DNA of 64,000 nucleotides, taken from NCBI RefSeq assembly GCF_004331695.1, contig NZ_SJSL01000001.1, positions 186,001-250,000 of the forward strand. Direction: 5' to 3'. Each line of letters begins with the position of its first letter. Positions within the stretch are counted from its first letter, which is position 1. Of this stretch, positions 24,818-33,843 are shown one piece after another. A model generated the notes under the pieces. The model worked only from the letters and a program-made list of their open reading frames with translations. It did not search any database and had not been told where the DNA came from. The DNA is from Pedobacter psychroterrae. Its GTDB lineage: Bacteria > Bacteroidota > Bacteroidia > Sphingobacteriales > Sphingobacteriaceae. A program made the translations under genes and the position numbers.

Positions 24818-26419
24818 CTATTTTTTATATTCTGATGCTAATTTCAATGCATTATAAGTATTGACGATTCCTCCTGTAACACAAAGGTCAGAGAATGGCA
24901 CGGCCTTTCCCGTAGTTTCACCTTCATCAGCAATAGTAACAGTCTGGTCTACCTTAACTACAGATTTCATAATGATGTCTTTTACCTCATTAGCTTTCAG
25001 TTTGGGATAATAAGAACGGATAAGAGCAGCTAACCCTGCAACAACAGGAGAAGCCATGCTCGTTCCATTAAACTTCGCATATTTAGAACCAGGGATAGTA
25101 GAGTTGATATTCACTCCCGGAGCGAATACATCAACACTGGTTTTGCCATAGTTAGAAAAATTGGCTTTGATAGTGCCATCATTTGCCCATCCTGAAGCAC
25201 CTACGGTGATCCATGAGGAAGCCGTACCGCCTGCCACATACTGTGGATTAGGATAATTTGGCTCCACCTCAAGGTTCTTATTGTCATTTCCTGCAGCATG
25301 AACCAATAACACGTCTTTTGAAACTGCATACTTAACTGCTGCATCTACCGCTTCCTTATCCCATGAATATGATTTTCCAAAACTCATATTGATCACCTTC
25401 GCACCATTGTCAACAGCATAGCGAATGGCATTGGCAACATCTTTATCTCTTTCGTCTCCATTAGGAACACTACGAACACCCATGATCACTACATTGTCTG
25501 CCACTCCTTTTATACCCAGTTCATTGGTCCTGTCTGCACCAATAATTCCGGCGACATGTGAACCATGGCTTGCGTCCGGACCTGCCACATCATTATTTCC
25601 GTAAAATTTCTCTTTGGAATTATCAGGATCATCTCCAACAATATCCCTTGGATTGTAATCAACATTAAAGTTATAGTCTATCTGTGACTTAAAATGATTA
25701 TAACCAGGCAATATCTGAGCCTTATAGAATTCTTCAAACGTACCTTCTTTCAATTGCTGAAGCATGCCGCGTTTGATATTTGTTTCCATCTCGTTACCTG
25801 GAGAAAATTGCTCAAAATCAGCAAGGGTCGGATTTTCTTTACCGATCTTTTTTACAATGCCATCAATTGCATTTTTAATTCCTTCAAAACGCTGGATACC
25901 AAATTTTGCCTCAGCAAGTTCCTTTTCAAGTTCCGCTTTATTTAACTGATAAGTTTTAAATGCAGGTAAGTCTGCTACTGAAACGGAAGAAGAGTCTTTG
26001 CCGGCAAACCTTGCATTATCTCTACGCACCAAACGGGTAAGCTCAAGGGTTTCATGATTTACCGAGCCCTTTGCCGAACCAAGGAAGTTCCAACCGTTCA
26101 CATCATCAATATAACCGTTCTTGTCATTATCTTTGCCATCACCTGCCTTTTCCTTCTTATTTAACCACAATACAGTTTTAAGATCCTCATGTAAAATATC
26201 TACTCCACCATCCAAAACAGCAACTATAACAGGAGTAGATTTCTTCCCCTTAAGCAATTCATTATATGCCTTTTCTGTGCTGATACCGAAAGTGGAATCA
26301 GTTTTTAAATCAAGGTTTTGCCAGTTAGGTTTCTGGGCGACAGAAACAAACGGGACAATTGCAAATAAGGAAATTCCAAGCACCGCCGCGCCGAGCTTAT
26401 TCATGTTTATTTTATTCAT
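24818..26419 (-). CDS. S8 family serine peptidase (subtilisin-like), exported
   Basis: A 533-aa subtilase with a signal peptide (residues 1-28, cleavage near VSVAQ). The triad is complete: Asp70 in VIVAVLDGGVDILHEDL, His285 in DASHGSHVAGIIGA and Ser454 in FNGTSMASPVVAGLAALI; the oxyanion Asn is in HAAGNDN. A likely calcium loop (DGKDNDKNGYIDD) follows the Asp. About 215 residues separate the Asp and His, compared with about 30-40 in plain subtilisins; residues 130-275 form a helical, Lys/Glu-rich insertion. No T9SS tail is present, so it is probably periplasmic or membrane-held. Confidence 0.92.
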   Translation of the reverse strand: MNKINMNKLGAAVLGISLFAIVPFVSVAQKPNWQNLDLKTDSTFGISTEKAYNELLKGKKSTPVIVAVLDGGVDILHEDLKTVLWLNKKEKAGDGKDNDKNGYIDDVNGWNFLGSAKGSVNHETLELTRLVRRDNARFAGKDSSSVSVADLPAFKTYQLNKAELEKELAEAKFGIQRFEGIKNAIDGIVKKIGKENPTLADFEQFSPGNEMETNIKRGMLQQLKEGTFEEFYKAQILPGYNHFKSQIDYNFNVDYNPRDIVGDDPDNSKEKFYGNNDVAGPDASHGSHVAGIIGADRTNELGIKGVADNVVIMGVRSVPNGDERDKDVANAIRYAVDNGAKVINMSFGKSYSWDKEAVDAAVKYAVSKDVLLVHAAGNDNKNLEVEPNYPNPQYVAGGTASSWITVGASGWANDGTIKANFSNYGKTSVDVFAPGVNINSTIPGSKYAKFNGTSMASPVVAGLAALIRSYYPKLKANEVKDIIMKSVVKVDQTVTIADEGETTGKAVPFSDLCVTGGIVNTYNALKLASEYKK

Positions 26420-26514
26420 AAAAGTTAATTTTTAAACAAAGTTAATGAAATTAAAGTTGAGGGCGTTAGTATTAAATATGTGATAATCACCTGAGTGCTA
26501 AAACCAGGCCATTT

Positions 26515-26952
26515 CTAGGAAACTGTGGTCTCATCGGTTTCGCGGGCAATTACATCAGCTATTGACGTTTGCGCCAGGACATCTAAGGTGGCGTTTCTAA
26601 CGTCAATAAAGGTTTTTCTTATACCGCAGGTAACTTCGTCATGGCACTCATCACACTTCCTGTAGAATTTTAAACTGGCACATGGAACCATTGCTATTGG
26701 CCCATCAGTAATTCGAAGAATATCCGCGAGATAGATATCCTTGGGCTCCTTATTTAGACTATAGCCACCGCCAGCACCTTTTTTACTATACAGATACCCG
26801 GCGTTACGCATATCCAGTAAAATTTGTTCAAGAAATTTCCGAGGTATCATTTCCTGTTCAGCCAACCTCACAATTTGCATTGGGGGATTGCCCGAGTTCT
26901 TACCAAGAGCAACCAGCGCCTTGATTGCATATTTCGTTTTCTTAGACAGCAT
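26515..26952 (-). CDS. Rrf2 family transcriptional regulator with cysteine cluster
   Basis: A 145-aa protein with the Rrf2 winged helix: MLSKKTKYAIKALVALGKNS at the start, then IPRKFLEQILLDMRNAGYLY and SKKGAGGGYSL. Four cysteines (residues 91, 100, 103 and 109, in CASLKFYRKCDECHDEVTCG) lie where iron-sulfur ligands occur in IscR and relatives, so redox or Fe-S sensing is plausible. It diverges from the sigma-54 activator gene across 85 bp. A TAGCTTTG box lies just upstream (26964-26957). Targets are not known. Confidence 0.88.
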   Translation of the reverse strand: MLSKKTKYAIKALVALGKNSGNPPMQIVRLAEQEMIPRKFLEQILLDMRNAGYLYSKKGAGGGYSLNKEPKDIYLADILRITDGPIAMVPCASLKFYRKCDECHDEVTCGIRKTFIDVRNATLDVLAQTSIADVIARETDETTVS

Positions 26953-27037
26953 ATAACAAAGCTAATAAAAAAGATTTAGGTAACGCTTATTTCAATTTGG
27001 CTTTCGTATTTTTGCAAATAATTAGTCCGGAATCCCT

Positions 27038-28366
27038 ATGGCAAAATTATTAATTATTGAAGATGATTTAACCTTTTCTCAGATTTTAGAAGGGTTTCTA
27101 ACTAAACACGGCCATGAAGTTCAGGTAACGCACGAGGTTAGAAAAAGCCTGCTGCTACTGGACCAACAAAACTTTGACTTGCTGTTAATTGACTACCGTT
27201 TACCTGATGGGACAGGCCTTGATATCCTATCTCATTTACGAGAGAAGGGATCGCATCAGCCGGTGATCATTATGACCAGTTTTAACGATGTGAGGACAGC
27301 CGTAAGATCAATCCAGCTGGGTGCTTTTGACTATATCACAAAACCCGTAAACCCCGATGAACTGCTCATGATCATCAGCAATGCATTGGGAAAAAAGGAA
27401 CAAAACACCCCACACAAATCAATTGAGCATGCTGATGCCATCAAGGGAAAAAGCGCTATAGCCGATAAGCTTTACGAACACATTAACCTGGTAGCTCCGA
27501 CAGATATGTCTGTCATCATACAGGGCGAGAGCGGAACCGGTAAAGAATATGCAGCAAGGACGCTGCATACACAAAGCAAAAGAAATGACAAACCATTTAT
27601 AGCGGTAGATTGTGGTGCGCTATCCAAAGAGCTTGCTGCAAGCGAACTGTTTGGCCATGCTAAAGGTGCTTTTACAGGTGCTATAAATGATAAGAAAGGT
27701 CAGTTTGAGGTGGCGAATGGCGGCACATTGTTTTTAGATGAGGTGGGAAATCTGAGTTATGAAGTCCAGGTAAAGCTCCTCAGGGCACTGCAGGAAAGAA
27801 CAATACAACCAATCGGAAGTATCAAAACCATTAAAGTAGATGTCAGAATTATTACTGCCACCAATGACGACCTTAAAGCCAGCGTAACCAATGGATCGTT
27901 CAGAGAAGACCTCTATCACCGTCTCAATGAATTTAAAATCCAGCTCCCCGCTTTGAGAGACCGCGGAAAAGACCTGGAACTTTTCATTAGTCATTTTATC
28001 AGATTGTCTAATGAGGAGCTTAATCGAAATGTACTGAGTATGTCTCAGCAAGCAAGGGACCTCTTGCTTCAATACGACTGGCCGGGAAATTTGAGAGAAC
28101 TAAAAAATGTGATTAAAAGGATGGTATTACTTACTCCTGGTGAAACTGCTGAAGTAGATTCCCTTCCTGAGGAAATGATCATTGCAATCAATCAAAGTCC
28201 GCGACCCAGCGGGTCTGACTTAAAAGCGATTAATGAAATAAATGAAAAATCAATCATACTGGAAACCCTCGTTAAGGTAAAATATAATAAATCCAAGGCC
28301 GCTAAACTGCTGAATATAGACAGGAAGACGTTATACAGCAAGATGGAGCGTTATGAGATAGAATAA
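27038..28366 (+). CDS. NtrC-family sigma-54-dependent response regulator
   Basis: A 442-aa protein in three parts. Receiver domain: residues 1-120, with phospho-acceptor Asp52 in LLIDYRLPDG and acidic pair IIEDDLT. AAA+ domain: Walker A GESGTGKEYAART, the sigma-54 contact loop GAFTGA in GHAKGAFTGAINDKKGQ, Walker B GGTLFLDEVGNL and REDLYHRLNEF. C-terminal Fis-type helix-turn-helix: SKAAKLLNIDRKTLYSKM. It activates sigma-54 promoters when phosphorylated. Its 3' end overlaps that of the hybrid kinase by 16 bp, convergent, so that kinase is the likely phosphate source. No clear sigma-54 (-24/-12) site was noticed nearby. Confidence 0.95.
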   Translation: MAKLLIIEDDLTFSQILEGFLTKHGHEVQVTHEVRKSLLLLDQQNFDLLLIDYRLPDGTGLDILSHLREKGSHQPVIIMTSFNDVRTAVRSIQLGAFDYITKPVNPDELLMIISNALGKKEQNTPHKSIEHADAIKGKSAIADKLYEHINLVAPTDMSVIIQGESGTGKEYAARTLHTQSKRNDKPFIAVDCGALSKELAASELFGHAKGAFTGAINDKKGQFEVANGGTLFLDEVGNLSYEVQVKLLRALQERTIQPIGSIKTIKVDVRIITATNDDLKASVTNGSFREDLYHRLNEFKIQLPALRDRGKDLELFISHFIRLSNEELNRNVLSMSQQARDLLLQYDWPGNLRELKNVIKRMVLLTPGETAEVDSLPEEMIIAINQSPRPSGSDLKAINEINEKSIILETLVKVKYNKSKAAKLLNIDRKTLYSKMERYEIE

Positions 28367-30855
28367 TTCAGGTAATGTAGTTCTCTGTCTATTTTTATCA
28401 GTAACTGATCCAGCCTTGTCAACAGTAACAACAGCGCCTGCCGCTCGGTATCACTTAAAGCTTTAACAGCTCTCAATTCCAGTTCACAAGCCCTAAAGTC
28501 GCCTGCAAGATTTTTAGCTCCGATCTGTGCTATCCTTCCCGCCAATCTGTGTGTGAGCAATTGAAGTCCGCCAAGGTTAAGCTCCTTTAAAGACTGTCTG
28601 ATTTCTTCACCATCAGCCAGGCAGTCTGTTTTAAATCTAAGAAGAACTTTCGTCAATTGTTCCTGATCGCCATAAGTCATTTTTTTTAATGAAGACAGAT
28701 CCAGTTCCGCATCTCCGGCAATATGATCTCCTGTAAACTTTTCCCCTTTCAATATAGCTAAAAGCTCATTTTCTCTAAAAGGTTTCATCACCAGTCCGTC
28801 AAATCCACTTTTCAATAAATACGCTCTTTCATCTGGCAGTACCTGGGCAGTAATTGCAAATATCTTAACATCACTATTTATTTTTTCTCTTAAGGCACTG
28901 CAGAGTTCAATGCCGTTCATTTCAGGCATCCTCATATCCATTAGTACATATTTCACCGTAGTGTCCCATGTAGCTGCAAGAAGTGCAGCCGGCGATTGGA
29001 AACTTTCGTAGTCAATACTGTTTTTATTAAAAATAATTCCGCACAGGTCCAGTATAAGCGGGTCATCATCAACCACCCATACCTTATCTTTAAAAACAAT
29101 ACCATTTTCAGGCACTTTTAATTCAGCATCTTCTGATTTACTTGAGTGCCTAAAAGTAAGGTATACCGTAAAAACACTTCCCTCATTTGGCTTGCTTTTC
29201 AAATAAATTCTTCCTCCCTGCTGCTCCACCAATGATTTAATAATCGTAAGCCCCAGCCCTGCCCCCATTCCGTTTACAACTTCATTACCCGGAGCATTTA
29301 CCTGTTCAAATTCATTAAAGATCCTTTTGCCTTCATCTTCAGAAATCCCTATACCAGTATCTCTTACTACAAAAGTAAAATGCAGGTCACTACTTTTGCG
29401 CTTATAAAAAACTGACAGCGACACCTCACCTGATTCAGTAAATTTAATGGCATTCCCCAGCAAGTTATAAAGGATCTGTTTCAGTCTGAAAGGATCTCCT
29501 TCTATGTAGTTTAGTCCCTCTGTATCAAAGTTTGCCCTCATTTTCAAAGATTTAAGCTCAGCCTGGGGGCGCATTACTGACAATACCTCTTCCAGCAATT
29601 CACTGATATTAAAAGCCTTATTTGAAAAGGTAAATTTTCCGGATATGATCCTGTTATAGTCCAGCACTTCATTCACAATCTGCAACAAATGCTCTGATGA
29701 ATGATAAATCGCGTCTATATCTTTTTGCTCGGGTTGATCCTGGTGCCTGATGATTTCGGCATAGCCAATGATAGATTGCAACGGGGTTCTAATTTCATGA
29801 CTCATATTTGAAAGAAAACGCTGCTTGGCCCTGCCATGATATTCGGCCTCATCTTTTGCCAGTTCGAGTTCATTCCTGTATCGGCTGCTCTGCGTGATAT
29901 CGGTTAATATTAAGTACAATAGCAACCCAGTTAAAAGCATAAAAACAAGCATGATCACGCTAATGGTAGAAATCCCCGTGTTTACTACTTTTTTTGCCTG
30001 AATACCGTTTGCTTCGATTTGATTTACTACCTCAATTTCTACTTTTCTCAAAACATCCAGCATCTGTACCACTAGTTTACTATTTGCCTCAGCAAGCACA
30101 GCCTCCCTGTTTAGAAAGCTTGCATTTTTTTGCTGCTGCTGTTGTTCTATCAGTCTAATAGATTTTTTCAGGCTCCCGGCCATTTGTTCCTCTGAAGACA
30201 AAGCAATGGTATCTCTTTTTATTTTCTCCTGGCTTACTATTCTGAATGAATTGTCTGGCTCATTTTTCTTCTTCCCAAACAGTTTACTAAAAAAGCCTCT
30301 GGGCTTTTCCTCAGGATAAATTGTGGTAGTAGAGGTTTTTTCTACAGTGGCCAAAACAGTGCTGTCAGTTTGCGCAGTACTTTTTGACACGATATCGTTA
30401 AGATTCCGGACCTGCTCTGAAAAAGATTTATTGTTGACCAGGCGCTCCCGGACTTTAAGGTAGTTGATAAATTGCTTATCTCTTTCGCTCAGCAATCGCC
30501 TGATGGTAGTAATCCTGCCAAGCTGCATAGAGTCTGCCTGGTAAAGAATCGCTAATGTATCCAGTGAAGCGCGTAACTGTACAGACTCTCTAAAAAGTTT
30601 GCGGTAGTTATTTGGGTCATTAAAAGCTTGGTTTTTCTGGACCTGGTCCAGGCTCCCTATTTTCCTGGAAATAACATTTACCATCCGCAGCCGCTCGCTC
30701 GGGGCAGAGATATTCTCTACTGTACTGAGCATCTCATTAAAGGCGACTTTACTAACCCCCCAGGCCATAAACAATGCAAAGCATGCAAGTAACAGTGCTA
30801 TAATGACTTTACTTTTTATTGTTTTTATGAACCTATTTTTAGGGATGCTTTTCAT
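28351..30855 (-). CDS. Hybrid sensor histidine kinase with receiver and HPt domains
   Basis: An 834-aa membrane kinase. Two membrane helices (about residues 17-35 and 294-317) enclose a helical periplasmic sensor region rich in Lys/Gln. HisKA has His353 in NMSHEIRTPLQSI; the ATPase domain has Asn468 in NLLGNAIKFTE, DTGIGI and GAGLGL. A receiver domain follows with Asp640 in YVLMDMRMPEMNG. At the end, His769 in LLTHRLAGRIAQIGA looks like an HPt domain. This gives a full His-Asp-His relay that could hand phosphate to the convergent sigma-54 activator. It is last in an operon after the GlxA-like regulator, 8 bp apart. Confidence 0.93.
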   Translation of the reverse strand: MKSIPKNRFIKTIKSKVIIALLLACFALFMAWGVSKVAFNEMLSTVENISAPSERLRMVNVISRKIGSLDQVQKNQAFNDPNNYRKLFRESVQLRASLDTLAILYQADSMQLGRITTIRRLLSERDKQFINYLKVRERLVNNKSFSEQVRNLNDIVSKSTAQTDSTVLATVEKTSTTTIYPEEKPRGFFSKLFGKKKNEPDNSFRIVSQEKIKRDTIALSSEEQMAGSLKKSIRLIEQQQQQKNASFLNREAVLAEANSKLVVQMLDVLRKVEIEVVNQIEANGIQAKKVVNTGISTISVIMLVFMLLTGLLLYLILTDITQSSRYRNELELAKDEAEYHGRAKQRFLSNMSHEIRTPLQSIIGYAEIIRHQDQPEQKDIDAIYHSSEHLLQIVNEVLDYNRIISGKFTFSNKAFNISELLEEVLSVMRPQAELKSLKMRANFDTEGLNYIEGDPFRLKQILYNLLGNAIKFTESGEVSLSVFYKRKSSDLHFTFVVRDTGIGISEDEGKRIFNEFEQVNAPGNEVVNGMGAGLGLTIIKSLVEQQGGRIYLKSKPNEGSVFTVYLTFRHSSKSEDAELKVPENGIVFKDKVWVVDDDPLILDLCGIIFNKNSIDYESFQSPAALLAATWDTTVKYVLMDMRMPEMNGIELCSALREKINSDVKIFAITAQVLPDERAYLLKSGFDGLVMKPFRENELLAILKGEKFTGDHIAGDAELDLSSLKKMTYGDQEQLTKVLLRFKTDCLADGEEIRQSLKELNLGGLQLLTHRLAGRIAQIGAKNLAGDFRACELELRAVKALSDTERQALLLLLTRLDQLLIKIDRELHYLNYSIS

Positions 30856-30863
30856 TTATTTTT

Positions 30864-31841
30864 TTACATGGCCATTTCCCGGTTATATTTACTTCGGTAC
30901 TGTATAGGAGATAAACCCGTAATTCGCTTAAATGTTGTGCGAAAAGCTTTATTATCTGTATATCCCACTTTGTACATCACTTCATTTACATTTTCTCTTG
31001 ATGATTCCAGACTGATCTTTGCCGCTTCCATTTTTACCCGCTGTATATATTCCACAATGGTATTGGATGTAGCTTTTTTAAACCTTCTCTCGAGATTTCT
31101 TCTTCCCAGTGCCAGCATAGAAGCTAATTGATCAATTGTGATCTTTTCATGAAAGTTATTTTCAATAAACTCCTGTACTTTCTTAACAGGCTCATCTTCA
31201 TGTTCCTTCTGACCTTGAAAGATAGTGAATGACAATTGATTCTCACGGTTTAGCTCAATAGCAAACACCTTAGCAGAGAGGATAGCTATCTCACGGCCCG
31301 CATATTTTTCAATCAGGTATAGGATTAGGTTAAGATAGGAGAAAGCCCCGCCACTGGAATAAATACCCTGTTCATCGGTAATGATCTTTTCTGTTACCAG
31401 GCTCACTTCGGGAAACATCTTCCTAAAATCGTTCTCTGCTAGCCAGTGAGTAGCACATTTCTTCCCATTCACCAATCCGGTAGAAGCGAGCAGAAATGCA
31501 CCGAGGCAAAGACTTGCAATTTCTGCTCCACCTTCACGTTGTTTAATAATCCATGGAATAAAATCCCGGTTATTTTCTATTGCACCTGTTATTTCTCCGT
31601 CAATAGCGGGAATTATAATCAGGTCTGTCTGTTCAATATCCGCAATCAGGAAATCAGTATTTACCGTAAACAAGCCCCCGCTGACAGGGGTTTCCTTGTC
31701 CAGGCCTATCAGTTGTACTTTAAAAATCGGTGGCAGGCCTTTCATCTTAAAAAACTCATTTACCTGACTAAATAATTGACGGGAGCCTTCTAGACTTCCC
31801 AAAATAGCTCCCTTCGGAACCAGGATTGATATGTGCTTCAT
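30864..31841 (-). CDS. GlxA-like transcriptional regulator (DJ-1/PfpI plus AraC domains)
   Basis: A 325-aa protein. Residues 1-190 form a DJ-1/PfpI-like domain with ASLCLGAFLLASTGLVNGKK carrying the nucleophile-elbow Cys and CATHW after it. Residues about 215-320 are an AraC/XylS double helix-turn-helix: ITIDQLASMLALGRRNLERR and VNEVMYKVGYTDNKAFRTTF, then RITGLSPIQYRSKY. Such proteins are non-enzymatic sensors of small metabolites. It lies between acetolactate decarboxylase and the hybrid kinase with 8-bp gaps either side, so it probably controls this operon or responds to its product. Confidence 0.92.
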   Translation of the reverse strand: MKHISILVPKGAILGSLEGSRQLFSQVNEFFKMKGLPPIFKVQLIGLDKETPVSGGLFTVNTDFLIADIEQTDLIIIPAIDGEITGAIENNRDFIPWIIKQREGGAEIASLCLGAFLLASTGLVNGKKCATHWLAENDFRKMFPEVSLVTEKIITDEQGIYSSGGAFSYLNLILYLIEKYAGREIAILSAKVFAIELNRENQLSFTIFQGQKEHEDEPVKKVQEFIENNFHEKITIDQLASMLALGRRNLERRFKKATSNTIVEYIQRVKMEAAKISLESSRENVNEVMYKVGYTDNKAFRTTFKRITGLSPIQYRSKYNREMAM

Positions 31842-31849
31842 ATTTTTAC

Positions 31850-32659
31850 TTAATTCGCCTTTCCATTTTCTACTTGTCTGACTTCTTCCCTACGGTCCTT
31901 TTTAAAGTCAAAACTATTAAAATCTTTTGTTTGGGGAATATCCACTGTGAAACTATGTAGCTCATCAATTTCAATTAGTATCTCATCCGTTAGCAGATCA
32001 ATTATATGTCCGCCTCCTTTTTTATCATCAGATAGAAAATGAAAATGATAACCTGTTATATTTGGACCTTCCATATAACCAGGTATACGATAACCGACAA
32101 GTTCTCCTTTAATATTACTAAAATCAAAAAATCGTTGCAGCGGCAGTAATCCAGCCAATGGGGTATAAGGCTTTTGCTTAACCTCTGGGAACGCCCGGGT
32201 CTTTATAGCACCAAAAACTCCCTTAACATGTATGGCATAAATACCATTTTGATTTGGAAGTATACTATCCAGGTAAGCATATAGCTTGTCTTTTGTCATA
32301 CGGACAGCTGTCTTGACCACCTGATCTGCATGAAAAAAATTAACTACAGAAAATGGTGTGCGGCCAGTATCCGGTATCTCAAAAGTTTTACCAGTGGCCT
32401 GTGTTTGGTATAATTTTCCGCGTACGATTAATAATTCTCCATCCAGTTTATCAGGTGCGCCCAGACCAAAATCACCCTGAAGTTTTAATTTACTATAAGG
32501 ATAGTAAGCATTATACAAACCACCGATGAATGCGCTGGCATGCCCAGCGGTAAACAAAGTATTACTTGATTTGGGATTGGCTTGCTGCTGTGCATGTAGC
32601 GTAGGTCTGCACAGGCACAAGAGAACTAAAGCGGTGCTGTATATTTTATAATATTTCAT
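31850..32659 (-). CDS. budA: Acetolactate decarboxylase with signal peptide
   Basis: A 269-aa protein. It converts alpha-acetolactate to acetoin. The core reads QGDFGLGAPDKLDGELLIVR, the catalytic-Arg region AIKTRAFPEV, and GYRIPGYMEGPNITGYHFHF LSDDKKGGGH. His205, His207 and His218 fit the zinc ligands of the Brevibacillus enzyme (spacing the same from memory). Unusually, the first 23 residues (MKYYKIYSTALVLLCLCRPT LHA) look like a signal peptide, so the enzyme is probably exported. It starts an operon with a GlxA-like regulator and a hybrid kinase. No acetolactate synthase gene is in the window. Confidence 0.9.
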   Translation of the reverse strand: MKYYKIYSTALVLLCLCRPTLHAQQQANPKSSNTLFTAGHASAFIGGLYNAYYPYSKLKLQGDFGLGAPDKLDGELLIVRGKLYQTQATGKTFEIPDTGRTPFSVVNFFHADQVVKTAVRMTKDKLYAYLDSILPNQNGIYAIHVKGVFGAIKTRAFPEVKQKPYTPLAGLLPLQRFFDFSNIKGELVGYRIPGYMEGPNITGYHFHFLSDDKKGGGHIIDLLTDEILIEIDELHSFTVDIPQTKDFNSFDFKKDRREEVRQVENGKAN

Positions 32660-32709
32660 TAATTGTTAATTAAAGCATTAAATATACAGCATATAAATTA
32701 AATTTATGA

Positions 32710-32728
32710 TCAGGAAGGGATCCTGATT
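32710..32728 (-). terminator. Possible weak terminator after the AraC gene
   Basis: ATCAGGA (32710-32716) and TCCTGAT (32722-32728) form a 7-bp hairpin with a 5-nt loop. It lies about 97 bp after the AraC stop and 50 bp before the acetolactate decarboxylase start. Only an AT-rich tract, not a clean T-run, follows on the minus strand. Confidence 0.3.
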
Positions 32729-32824
32729 GCCATGATTGCCGAAGCAGGGGTTCAGATGAGTTTATTTATCTACCCCCTGGGTGTTTCGCTGTCTTGAAAC
32801 CTTCAGAAATCAGTGCTAAAGTAT

Positions 32825-33709
32825 CTATCCTGCCAGGTTGGCATAAGAACCAATATATTGTCTGGGAGACTGGCCTATGATACTCTTGAACACTCTGTTG
32901 AAATTGGTAATGCTGTTAAATCCAGCTTTGTAAGCTACAAGCGAAATACAATCAGCCTTTTCTCCTGAAATCAGGCTTTTGCAGGCATCATTTATTCTTA
33001 CCTCATTCAGGAATGATATAAATGTATGGCCGGTATGCTTCTTAAAATACCTGCAGAATGCCTGTGGCGTCATGAAAGCAGCATTTGCAACATCTTCTAG
33101 TGAGATCTGGTTATTATAATTTTCAGTAATAAAATTGATGATCCTGCTCAACCTGATTCCTTCGTTTTCTGTCACATTTAACGAATACATATCTGAGCAT
33201 AACGGTTCTACATCCTCGTTTAATTCCTGAATACCATTGATGAGCTTTAAAAAATTGAATAGTACGTCAATATTGGATGAATGGTGCAGATTGAATAGCT
33301 TCTCTACAATAGCTTTGGAATAAAGGTCAGGAACCTTAAAACCATGCTTGTTTTTCGCCAGAAATGAGTTTGCCTTTTTCATCTCAGGAAGGCTAAACAA
33401 AGCTCCTAAGGCCCCTTTAGGATTGAAATAGATAGAACATGCTTTGATAGACTTACTCCCGTTATCTGTAAAATACTCTGGGTTGCTCTTAAAGAGATGT
33501 GGTAACTTTGCTCCAATAACAAATACATCTCCTGAACGAAAAGTATGCATTTCATTGCCTGCAATAAGTGTCCCCTCTCCTTTTTCAACATAGGTAATTT
33601 GCCATTCATCATGTCTGTGCAGATATTGATAGAAATACGGTAACTCGACCTGTTCCGATATCACGCTCTTATCGTCGGGCACAAAAATGGTAAATGGTAA
33701 TACTTTCAT
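32825..33709 (-). CDS. AraC family regulator with cupin sensor domain, probable hydroxyproline regulator
   Basis: A 294-aa protein. The N-terminal cupin includes YLHRHDEWQITYVEKGEGTL and FRSGDVFVIGAKLPHLFKSN. The C-terminal AraC pair of helix-turn-helices reads ISLEDVANAAFMTPQAFCRY and CISLVAYKAGFNSITNFNRV, then IIGQSPRQYIGSY. It lies 134 bp after the amino-acid oxidase-like gene, on the same strand as the hydroxyproline genes, so it most likely senses a pathway compound and activates them. The link is by position only. Confidence 0.88.
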   Translation of the reverse strand: MKVLPFTIFVPDDKSVISEQVELPYFYQYLHRHDEWQITYVEKGEGTLIAGNEMHTFRSGDVFVIGAKLPHLFKSNPEYFTDNGSKSIKACSIYFNPKGALGALFSLPEMKKANSFLAKNKHGFKVPDLYSKAIVEKLFNLHHSSNIDVLFNFLKLINGIQELNEDVEPLCSDMYSLNVTENEGIRLSRIINFITENYNNQISLEDVANAAFMTPQAFCRYFKKHTGHTFISFLNEVRINDACKSLISGEKADCISLVAYKAGFNSITNFNRVFKSIIGQSPRQYIGSYANLAG

Positions 33710-33843
33710 TGAATAGTTTTGGTTTCTACATATGTTGATTACAGAGTTAATTTAAGGATTTTAACTCAATAACACAACAAATAACCAAAAAAAGTTAAAA
33801 TCCTGCTATATTTTGCTAATATATAACAGAATCCCCCTCTAGA

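Noticed and set aside
26953-27037. Full divergent promoter pair for the Rrf2 and sigma-54 activator genes
   Set aside because: Good -7 boxes are present on both strands (26957-26964 and 27007-27014), but neither has a TTG at the right distance.
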